Shown here: positions 55,201-64,000 of the stretch, one piece after another
Position numbering within the stretch: position 1 is the first letter of the stretch
How the letters are laid out: the number at the start of each line of letters is the position of its first letter
Assembly: GCA_033085395.1 (NCBI GenBank)
Contig: JANQBS010000014.1
Span: 124,001 to 188,000 of the forward strand
Direction: 5' to 3'
DNA from: Xanthoparmelia taractica
Taxonomy: Eukaryota > Ascomycota > Lecanoromycetes > Lecanorales > Parmeliaceae
Length of the DNA: 64,000 nucleotides
Notes under the pieces: generated by a model
The model's database searches: none
What the model was told of the DNA's origin: nothing
Seen by the model: the letters and a program-made list of their open reading frames with translations, nothing else
Translations under genes and position numbers: made by a program

Positions 55201-58200
55201 GGTTCGCGGCGGCCTAGTAAAGCGTGGCTGACGGACATTATCAGCCACCCCATCATACCACTACCTCTTCAAGGTAGAAATAGACAGTATCGCTGCTTGA
55301 TGGGAATGGTAGATCCAAGTTCCGAGCTAGCAAAGCTCTACGATGAAAAGGAGAACATTTTCCCTTGTCCAGAGTTTTTCTCACGCCACAAGGAGGCTCT
55401 TATAGCCTGCGGCATCGCTACACAGCCTACTTGGTCCACACCCGCAGACCGTGTACGACGTTTTTCCCAGCGTCAAGTAGACATTGAAACGCTCCAGCGC
55501 AAGGTTGATTGTCTGCTGAAGCTACCAGTCCAGAATGAGTTGATTAGCTCGACATGTAACATTGAAGACATTAGAAAATTGAGATGGCTCCCTGGAGTAT
55601 CTCTCAACGGTGAATCTATGTTGCTTGCTCCCAATGAGTGCCGCGGAGCGGATCAAAGCCAACTGGTCGACTTGGTCTGGGGAACAACGAGTATAACTGT
55701 CAAAGCAAGCTGGAAGAAAGTCCTGGGTAAGCACCTCAACTTCATGGTGTTCTTATATTTACTGGTTTCACTAGGCTGGGATCAAAGCATCCCAACAGAA
55801 GTACTTCTGGAACAATTGGACCTCTGCCTGGCAACGGAAGACCATGACAAAGCTGGTAAAGTTCTTCACCAGATAAAGCCAGACGACTACTCGGTTTTGG
55901 CGTTGAAGCCATGCTTTCTTGGTCGTTATGGGAATTACTTTACAATAGACAAGGTCTTCTTACCAGGAAGTCAGTTGCAATCGCGACCTCTAGCCCCGTA
56001 TCTCGATGAATTGGATGCCAAATTTGCGAAAGATCATGAAAGACTGGTGACGGGACTAGAATTCAGTCACAGCCGTCTGTGAGGAATCTCCAGGATGTCC
56101 AAGATGCGCTCCAAAAGACCGTTGAGGGCTGTTTGAGTATCTCGGACCTTGGTATAGCGATTACCACTCTGGAGATATTGACACACGTCTAGGATATGAT
56201 CCTCAGGACCTTCGGATACCAGATGCGACCATGATTTTAAGAGAACTCCAAGACATTGTACATGGTGATCCCTTGAGTACTGGCGATATCGCCGGTTTCA
56301 ACTTCACCCATCCCGAGATCTCTAACGATCTGGCGCCCCGGCTTGATGTTGAGAATTCTTTAAAGAGAGCGATTAGACTGAAGATCGATTTCGACAGTGA
56401 AGATGAGGATGATTATACTCCAAAAGAAAAGCTAAGAACAGTGATAGCCGACACACTAGAGCGGTATCCCATTCAATCGACGTTCAACGAGTTCTTGGCG
56501 AATGCGGATGACGCCGGAGCAACGAAGATTACCTGGATACTAGACGAATGCTGCGGAAAGAGCTATGAGTCTTCATCTCTTTTGACCGCCGAGCTCAAAC
56601 CTTTCCAAGGACCAGCACTCTTGGTATGCAATGATGCTGTTTTCTCCAAGAAAGACTTTGCCGGGTTCAAAGACATTGGACAAGGCGGCAAGAAAGACGA
56701 TATTCATTCAACAGGGATGTTCGGGCGGGGAGCCCTAAGCATGTACCACTTTACGGACGTGCCAATGCTGCTTTCCAATGACTCTTTCTTGGTCCTTGAC
56801 CCACAGCAAAATGTCCTTCCTGTTAACTACAACAGACGCCGCGAGCGCAAGGTAGGAACAAAGATCTCTCTGTCAGCAGTCAACCGTCTAGCGCCGGATC
56901 AATTAGCCCCATTTGTGGGCTTGAACAACTTTGCTAAGGACTTGAAGCAATATGAGGGCACAATTTTTCGCTTTCCTCTCCGTGCGGTTGGGGCGAAGAC
57001 CCTTTTGAAAGATCATACCCAGCATGTAGGCACCGTCGCAGTACGATCGCTTCTCCAAGACTACTTGGCTGTTGCCCGTACAGTGTTACTGTTTCTCCGC
57101 AATGTTGAGTCAATCGAATTCCGCATTCGGCATCAGAAGGATCCCCAATGGTCTGTCATTGCCCGTCGTTCACAACGCCAAGACAGTTTTAGTTGTCAAG
57201 ACGTTGAGATCACAAGCACACAAGGTGGCAAATCCCAGCAGGTAGACCGATGGTGTGTCGACCGCAGAACCATCGCGCAGATTCCGGCCAACATCACGAG
57301 ATTCGGAAGAGGCTCCGAAAAATCCGCGGAATGCGGCGTAGCAACTTGTTTAACAAGTCAGAAGACTGATGGTGAAGGAGATACTGTAATGACCGGGCAG
57401 CCTTCGCATGTCGTGTATGGTACCATTCAGACCATTGACCATAGAGTCTTCTGTAGACTCCCTACGGGTCATGCATCCTCGCTTCCTATATCGTTCCATG
57501 CCAGCTTCGCGGTTACTGGAGATCGGAGAAGTATTGCCTTAGAAGACACTGCGGAGAATTCTGCATGGAATAAATGGCTCCTGACAACACCTGTCACCAG
57601 CCTCTACGTGGAAATTCTCCAACTCTTGGCACCAAGCTTAGGTGAGAAGGTATTTGACTTTTGGCCATCGACGGCGTTCTACTCCTCAGCACCTACGCTC
57701 TCAGGAACTCTGTGCAAAGCTTTCTGGGAAGGCTTGTTGAGTCAGGGCTGAAAATCCGACCCTCTGTTTCCACTCGTTGCTCAGGACCATACATCAGACC
57801 ATCAAGATGGCCTACTTGTGGGCAATGACGTGTCCAGAAAATTAGTCTCTCTGGCGGAAGCAACGTTCGATTTTCTTCCCAATCATGTCTCCCAAGCTCT
57901 TCGGCCACTCCTTGTCAAATTATGCCCAACCCTTGTTCGCCTTCCCTAAAAGCTGTGGCCCGATTATAAGCGTACCGCTACTGAAGCGGCTTGGGCATCG
58001 AAGGAAATGGACGCGGATTATCTCTGTCAGATTTTCTTCAATGATGAAAACTGCACGGCACTGGAGATTTTCATTCGCGGACTGGAGCATGAAGAAGACA
58101 AACGCACGGCGATGGCAATGCTACTCAATGCGATGGTACCCAAGGTCAATGGGACTGACACGACTCCTTTGAGTATACTCGGCGGATGCAGAGTGCTACC

Positions 58201-60876
58201 TAGACCGAACCTTGACGCACCATTAGGGCTGCTGCTCTGGAATCACCCGTCAAGCTCCAATTGCAATTACGTCGCGACAGCTCAAGAGCAAAACCTCTTT
58301 GCATTCGCTTCCGATTCCATGGTCAATACAGAGTTGCCCCAAGATGCGAATGACTTGGTCGGCATGTTAATGAAAGCCTCTTTCAATGTCCGAAGACTGG
58401 ACTTCGCCGATTTAGGAGACCTTTTAGCACGGCCAGGGGCGCCCACAAATCTCTCCATTGCTTTCCACGACCGCGACGTATGGATGGTTAAGTTTTGGGA
58501 CTATGTCAACGCAAAGATGCGTGTCCTCTATAAAACCAGCCGGTCCTCGAACCCATCTTCTGAGGTTATCTTGGACACGCTTTTGATAAAGGGTGGCCTT
58601 TGCGACCATCCGATCTACCGATTCCGGTCCAATAAAGCCGGGGGCTACCTTACGCCGCGTGAGTTCGAGGCTCAGCCTTGCGTCATTGAACCACTAGACA
58701 ACTATCAACGCCAAGTCTGTGAGCAAATTCCAGGCCTCCGAGTCGTCGACCGAAAGTGCATCCCTTTTCTCCTTTTAGATACAGAAGGCGGTTTCAGCCG
58801 CGCTGCCTCTTTCCGGCGTTTACTAGAAAGTTTGGAGAAATTAGAACGAACATCTCAAACGCCAACAAAGATGTTTGTAGGCAAGAGCCTGAATTCTCTT
58901 TTGAAAGACCACCTCCAAGCCTTGTGCCTTGACCACTTGCGTGTAGGGAAGCCGTCCAATGTTGGACTTCTCCGCAGTCTTCCTATCTGGCGTCGACTGA
59001 GGACGTCAGACTATGGGCTCTCAGTTGAGCATATTGCTGCCGAAGACGCCAAATTTTGCGGCCACTCAGAAATGCTCTTGCCATGGGTGGACAACCTTGC
59101 AAGTTTTGTTAGCCCTAAAGTGGTGAAGGTGAACCAACCTGCGCTCTCGAAACTACACATTACTCCTTTGCCATCCCAACAAACATGGGACATAATCAAG
59201 GCTGATCTTCCCGCAAACGTCAAGGCCGAAGCTTCTAGAAAACAGTACCTAGGAATGGTAGAATATCTTGCGATCTGTGATGTGAAGCTCTCTGGAAAGT
59301 TGGCACCGAATGGTGCTTTGGTCCTGTGCGAAGTTCACAATCTCTACGATCACGAGGATCCGATGTTCAAGGCAGCTTTTCGAGATCAAGATGGCATTCG
59401 TTTCTTACATGTAGACTTCCGTACCGCCTCGCTCAAGGCTCTTTGGCTCTCCGCTGGCTTACGGGCACGGAAACCTACCGGAGCAATGATGCCAGAGCAC
59501 TTCCTGGAGTGTGCTCTAGCCATCGATCGGCGGTATGATCCCGCTAATATGAGTCAAACGTCTGAAGCGGATGCTGGGATAGTGGCGGCATATCTGCAAC
59601 TTGATCGACCGGAATTCCGTACTTGGTCCAATTGGGCTCAGATCTCGAGGCTTCAGATTTTCCGTGTGCGAGATGTATCCCCAAACGAGAGCAGCTATCG
59701 CCAGAGCCGCATGCATCGCGAGAAGACCCATTGCGCTCTGGAGGAAGCGAGCAGCCTTGACCACGTTCGCATCGTTTGGAGTCAGACCAATTTTTTTGCA
59801 GAATCCCCCTTGCCCGTACGTTTACCGGACCCTTCCACCGTGGCGGGATTCCAACTGCCATGAGAGTATACGAGCATCTCCTTTTCCTGATGGCCATTCT
59901 CAAGGACGTCGCACAGTATGACCTACCCGAATATCTTCGTGATGTCCAAGCGTGTTATGAGCATCTTCAAAACGAACTTGAGGCAACGAGGCTTATACCT
60001 GGCGTCCACCACGCCCGTATCTGGCTCAATCTGGACACCACGTAGGTTGACCTGATTTCTAAAGACGGTCTACAGGGTCCAACATCAGCAAGGTTGCTTT
60101 GCTTGAACTGTCCCGGTAAGCCAAGCCCTTCCATATGCACGGTACTACCTAACTAACCCTTGTGTAAAGTCGACCCACTACCTATTAGAACAGCGAGAAA
60201 ATTCCTAGTCCCATATGAAAAGCTGCTAATGGGCTTGGGCTGTAAAGCAGTCAAACAGCCAACCCTGACCGCCCCGGGGCCATCAACGGATACTAGAGAG
60301 CTTTCTTTGGTCACAGCAATGACTGAAATGCGTGAACTCAAAGATCAACGCCAGCTGACTGATGTCATACTTGAAGCCGAAGGTATCCAGCATCCGGCCC
60401 ATAAAATTGTCCTGGCGGCGGTGTCCAAATACTGCAAAGCGCAATTCGCTGGGGAATGGGGCCGTCTTTTGCAACACAAAGCGACCGTCCATCTCGAAGA
60501 ACTTCGGACCAAGACACTGTCCCGAATGATTGAATTTGCGTATACTAGGGAATTCCACTGGCCATAACTGCAGGATCCTGAGGATAACACTGAGATTGCC
60601 GACACGTTGGACGAGCTGCTAGACCTGCTCGATGGCACGAACATGTGAATGCTGGACCGCCTTCATGGCATGACACAGGCTTTTTTAACCTCGCCAAGCT
60701 GGTCAGCCATCTATATCCGGGTCGACAACGTGAACGGCATCAAGGAGCGCGCCCAGGCGGCCAGGGCACACCGTTTGCTCAAGCACTGCGAGGACTTTGA
60801 ATCAGCGAACTCGGATTTCGTGGAGGCTTTCAAATTTGATGACTCGGAAGTTGGTGATGGTATGGAGTTGAGCTAA
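52227..60876 (+). pseudogene. Sacsin-like GHKL-ATPase repeat protein with BTB domain, inactivated
   Basis: Segments 52227..52571, 52641..54847, 54909..55726, 55775..60115 and 60170..60876, joined by introns with good signals, encode about 2,800 codons. The first GHKL ATPase repeat has LRELLQNADDAGATEIEY and GKFGQGFNSVYHFTDGPW. The second has FNEFLANADDAGATKI and GMFGRGALSMYHFTDVP. The C-terminus has a BTB domain (QLTDVILEAEGIQHPAHKIV). In-frame stops: TAG 52260, TGA 57749, TAA 57947, TAG 60043, TAA 60565 and TGA 60646. One-base frameshifts lie near 56065, 56185 and 59855. Adding one base at each makes the total length divisible by three, so the model is coherent. Sacsin-type proteins are Hsp90-like chaperone scaffolds. 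The function of fungal BTB forms is unknown. Decay looks recent because the coding sequence between lesions is well kept. Confidence 0.75.
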
Positions 60877-61223
60877 GATGAGCATTGCGTTGCGTTGCGT
60901 TGCGAAGGGCTCATACCCCATTGGAAAGAGAAGAAGTTGGTATCGTTCAAGGGCCATTGACCCTTAGCATAACCTATTGACACCTACCAATATCCCCTAG
61001 TGTTCTCATTTCTCATATATTAAATCTTTCTCAACGCCAATAAAGGCCCGGGTTTATCCAACGTATGCCACACGTCTCCATGCAAGGCGAGATTTAGACT
61101 GCAAAAACTACCTCTTTCTCTCAAGGCAAGACTCAAATGTTCTCACCCAAGGTTCCTTCTGCCTCGGCACTCACTTAAAATATATACTCCCTTGCTCTTT
61201 CTTCCAATTTCACATCGACAAAA
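60877..61223. promoter_or_regulatory. Promoter region of the small membrane protein gene
   Basis: The left end has a short TTGCG tandem (about 60885-60905). A TATA-like TTAAAATATATA lies at 61175..61186, 38 bp before the ATG of the next gene. This close spacing implies a very short leader. Confidence 0.5.
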
Positions 61224-61820
61224 ATGAAGAACTCACAAGCTCAAAATGAGATCTTGCACTTTGAGAAGCCATCCCTCTTACCATCACCCAAACATCTCTT
61301 ACCATCGTCCCATCCACATAAATCCTTGCTCATGATCAATAGAACCAAGCGAGAAACGCTCTCGGTCTTCCTAACAACTGACACATTTTATCACCTACTA
61401 TATATCATCGCCCTCTATGTTGCAACAAGTGTAGTTTGGTACACCGCTGATGCGACCTGGATCATTGATAGTATACTCGACGAGCATCCCGACGCCAGGT
61501 ATGCCGTCTACACGGCCGCATGCATCGTTCTCCACTTTGAGGTTCTCAGCTTCGTTCTAATCTCCACCATCCGGACTCTTCACGGCATCAAACACGCGGA
61601 AGTGCATGACTATCGTCGATTGGTGCGGGCAGAAGAGACGGATTCGGTCCGTCATGCTGCTTTCATGGTTCTGTACGCCAACGTCATTTTGTCTCTGGCC
61701 TTCATCTTCATGTCACTACTTCAATTCTGGGTCGATGAACATCACAGAGTCACTGCTCCTACCCCTGCCATAGTTACGTCGACGGTATGGGTTAGGCCTA
61801 CAAGCGTGGTTTACGCTTAA
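61224..61820 (+). CDS. Small multi-span membrane protein of unknown function
   Basis: Single exon, 198 residues, with a real ATG and an upstream TATA-like box. Three hydrophobic segments are clear: about residues 53-72 (FYHLLYIIALYVATSVVWY), 93-114 (VYTAACIVLHFEVLSFVLIS) and 146-172 (FMVLYANVILSLAFIFMSLL). The N-terminus is polar with Ser/Pro, and the C-terminus is short and Thr-rich. I do not recognise a family. Codon use resembles the neighbouring real genes. It stands alone after the sacsin-like pseudogene, so context does not suggest a role. Confidence 0.55.
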   Translation: MKNSQAQNEILHFEKPSLLPSPKHLLPSSHPHKSLLMINRTKRETLSVFLTTDTFYHLLYIIALYVATSVVWYTADATWIIDSILDEHPDARYAVYTAACIVLHFEVLSFVLISTIRTLHGIKHAEVHDYRRLVRAEETDSVRHAAFMVLYANVILSLAFIFMSLLQFWVDEHHRVTAPTPAIVTSTVWVRPTSVVYA

Positions 61821-62962
61821 CCCGGACTCATCACACAGTTCGACTGAACAATCCAGGCCAACACGCTGTCCTAATGTCAGGAAAATTTGGGATTGACTGC
61901 TTGATCGATCTAGAATGCCTGGGAATGCGGGAAGAAGTCTTCTCCGGAGTAAGGTGGCATACAGAGAACAGATGCCAAAACCCTGGCAGTTGCCCACAAA
62001 AACAACAAGAAAATGAGGTCTCCGGCCTTCAAGATCATGAACCATCAGGGATCTCACTGGTGCATGTATGCCACTGATCAATTGGATGATTGGTAAATTG
62101 GATAGTAGCTGCGGCAACATGGGTGTGTTCTGTTGGCTGAGGATGAAAGCGCTGAGCGTTGGCTGTCTGCTGTAAATGGGGTTCGACGTGATATCCGGAG
62201 AAGTTGAGTCGGTCGATGTGGGAAAGATGCGTTTTTAGAAGGAATCTGAAGCTGGCAGGCTGGCAAGAATATATGGTTGGCGGGCAGGCTTCTCCGTAGT
62301 ACGGTGGTATATTTGACCTCCAAATGAGCATACCCAAGGCTACATGCCATCAAGGAGCATGATTTGATCCATCAGATCCTGATTATATACGTCCAACATT
62401 TGGCTTCTTAGCTCACTCGTGATCCAACTCCTAGTTTTGAACCCACCAAAAACCATTTACAGTCCTCCCCTGTCCGATCTCATACACCACTTAGGCGTCT
62501 GGATGGGAGTCAAACACCATCTACTCCACTCTCTAGATTATAAGTCTGACGTGCCAAGCTGTTACACTGTACGCTACGGTAAGGCGAAGGAGGGAAGGTG
62601 GACTCGGAGAACGGGAGAACGGGAGCTGATAAGAGGCCTGGGATCACCTGTATAAGGGCATGGGAAGGATAAGAACCGTGGTGTTGTCACTATGTTGTTA
62701 CGAAGTGCTTCTTCACCCATAAGGCGGGGCTGGTCTAGGGCTAGATGGCCCTGCGGGTGGACCCTTCTCTTATAGCGGGTCCAGGCAAGCTTCCACCACC
62801 TCCCGTGTACATACCGGAGAACGTCATCACAACCACCACCACCACCATGGGCTTGCCTTCTCCTTATATGTCTCTGCTCTTCTTCTTCTCTATATCTCAC
62901 CTCGACTTTCAACCCCCCTAGAACCTCAATCCCAACTCCTGCAGTCATCCTTACGCACAATC
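61821..62962. other. Intergenic, no recognised gene
   Basis: 1.1 kb upstream of the FMN enzyme gene. Frames on the minus strand (62035..62353, 62574..62960) show no motif and overlap the likely promoter. Confidence 0.45.
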
Positions 62963-64000
62963 ATGTCGGATCCAAACAATCCCAACATTGACAAGAGAAG
63001 CACGCCTCAATATGCCCTCTATCAAAGGGAGAACTTCTGGAAGCCTAATACTGGGGAGGTACCTCCGTTTAATACTGGTCAGTGTTCTTCCTCCAGCAGC
63101 TTGTTGCGAGGCAATTGACTCAATTTAACAGAACCTGGCAAGCTAGAAGAGCTGGCCAAGGCGAAGCTTTCCGAAGGCGGATGGTATTAGCACCAGGAGT
63201 GTTCCGTTATTGCTCCGCAGTTGACATGTTTGGACAGGTACTACGCTTCTTCCAATGCTGGTCAATCCTACACTCACCTTGCCAATCGTACGTTCCCTCA
63301 TCATTCGTCCTTCGCTCCTTAACAGCCTTTAGGGCAAGCGTTCTTCCGTCACCGAATCATTCCCAGGCAATTGGTGGACACGAATCTACGAGACACCGCT
63401 ACTACCATTTTCGGCCATAAAGGTATGACAAATCTCACACTTAAGCAAGCTCTAGTCTGACATGTGTCCAGTAAGCGCACCCATTGGCTTCGCTCCCATC
63501 GGCATCAACGTAATCTACAATCCCCTTGGCGAGATCCCCGTAGCCAAGGTGGCCAAAGAGCTCAATCTCCCATACGCACTCAGCACGGCCGGTAGCAACC
63601 CCATCGAAAAGGTCGCCGAAGCCAATGGTCAAGGTCCTCGCTTCTTCCAGCTGTACATGCCACACGATGACGAGTTGACCGTCTCCCTCCTTACGCGAGC
63701 ATTCAATTCCGGCTTCGATGTCTGCATACTTACCACCGATACATGGCAGCTGGGTTGGCGACATGATGACGTGGCTACGGGCAACTATGCTTTCTATCAT
63801 GGTACGGGTGCGGACCTTGGACTCAGCGACCCGGTCTTCCAGAAGCGACTCAAAGAAGCAGGTATCGACCCTGTGAAGCAGCCTAATGAAGCCGGGGCTC
63901 TGTGGATCGACAATGTCTGGCATGGACGCGCATGGAGCTGGGAGAAGATACCATGGTTGATTGAAACGTGGAAGAAGATTAGCGGTGGTCGACCATTTTG
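62963..64000 (+). CDS. FMN-dependent alpha-hydroxy-acid oxidase/lactate 2-monooxygenase-like (5' part)
   Basis: The gene is cut by the window edge. Exons: 62963..63077, 63132..63183, 63238..63287, 63333..63422 and 63472..64000+. MSDPNNPNIDKRSTPQYALY leads to EELAKAKLSEGGWYYASSNA, then RQAFFRHRIIPRQLVD and KVSAPIGFAPIGINVIYNPL. Next are LPYALSTAGSNPIEKVAEAN, PRFFQLYMPHDDELTVSLLT and ILTTDTWQLGWRHDD. These are the N-terminal FMN-binding strands of the glycolate oxidase/lactate monooxygenase family, with the TDTWxxGWR variant typical of the lactate 2-monooxygenase branch. Expected reaction: oxidation of a 2-hydroxy acid (lactate-like) by FMN. The His/Arg catalytic end lies outside. All five exons stay in phase. 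Confidence 0.85.

Noticed and set aside
55727..55774. In-frame insertion in the sacsin-like sequence (GKHLNFMVFLYLLVSL)
   Set aside because: It is a 48-nt intron (GTAAGC ... TTACTGG ... CACTAG) whose length happens to be a multiple of three. Splicing restores VLGWDQS.
59815..59870. A possible intron to explain the frameshift near 59855
   Set aside because: A candidate with donor GTTTAC keeps frame but would remove the conserved region before RVYEHL and has weak signals. A one-base loss is simpler.
60043..60648. A-to-I RNA editing as sole explanation for the sacsin-like stops
   Set aside because: It could repair UAG, and UGA to UGG, but not the three one-base frameshifts. Kept only as a partial possibility.
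1..64000. tRNA, rRNA and CRISPR arrays
   Set aside because: No T-loop/anticodon arrangement, rRNA segment or spaced direct-repeat array was seen by eye. A covariance-model scan could still find a tRNA.

Overview
The window is nuclear DNA of a filamentous ascomycete (Pezizomycotina). Nearly every gene is split by short introns (about 45-80 nt) with GT-AG ends and CTAAC/CTGAC-type branch points. The gene content is typically fungal: PalA/Rim20, a PTH11-like rhodopsin-domain protein, an NCS1 purine-cytosine permease, a NACHT-ankyrin protein and Fot1/pogo-like transposon debris. The sequence does not let me name genus or class. Exon-intron models were built by hand from reading frame, splice signals and remembered family signatures. 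Total exon lengths divisible by three support most models.

Layout. 0-8 kb: 3' end of a PP2C phosphatase, Cox18 insertase, NCS1 permease and ALG11. 8-13 kb: one intact PTH11-like membrane protein gene and two decayed relatives, all on the minus strand. 14-18 kb: an APC-family permease (9 exons) and an aldo/keto reductase. 18-42 kb: a dense housekeeping block with palA/RIM20, a DUF3984-type gene, ornithine carbamoyltransferase (12 exons), a Tag1-like vacuolar membrane protein, ILV6, COX8, ELP1, mevalonate diphosphate decarboxylase, cytochrome c heme lyase, Pep12-type syntaxin, an unnamed membrane protein and a Tda3-like FAD oxidoreductase.

42-61 kb is an accessory block. It opens with a pogo/Fot-like transposon (perfect 23-bp inverted ends, TA target duplication) that carries a second inverted-repeat element nested inside it. 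Next is a fungal NLR-like gene with the order alpha/beta-hydrolase, NACHT ATPase, about ten ankyrin repeats, then a complete fructosamine/ketosamine-3-kinase domain reached across an unusually long intron. After a truncated methyltransferase relic comes an 8.6-kb sacsin-like gene (two GHKL-ATPase repeats plus BTB). It is broken by six in-frame stops and three one-base frameshifts but is otherwise well preserved. 61-64 kb returns to ordinary genes: a small membrane protein and the 5' part of an FMN-dependent alpha-hydroxy-acid oxidase cut by the window edge.

Functional links: several housekeeping genes serve mitochondria (Cox18, Cox8, heme lyase; ILV6 and ornithine carbamoyltransferase also act in mitochondria). 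PalA, Pep12 and the Tag1-like protein belong to the endosome-vacuole system. The most unusual item is the hydrolase-NACHT-ankyrin-kinase fusion.
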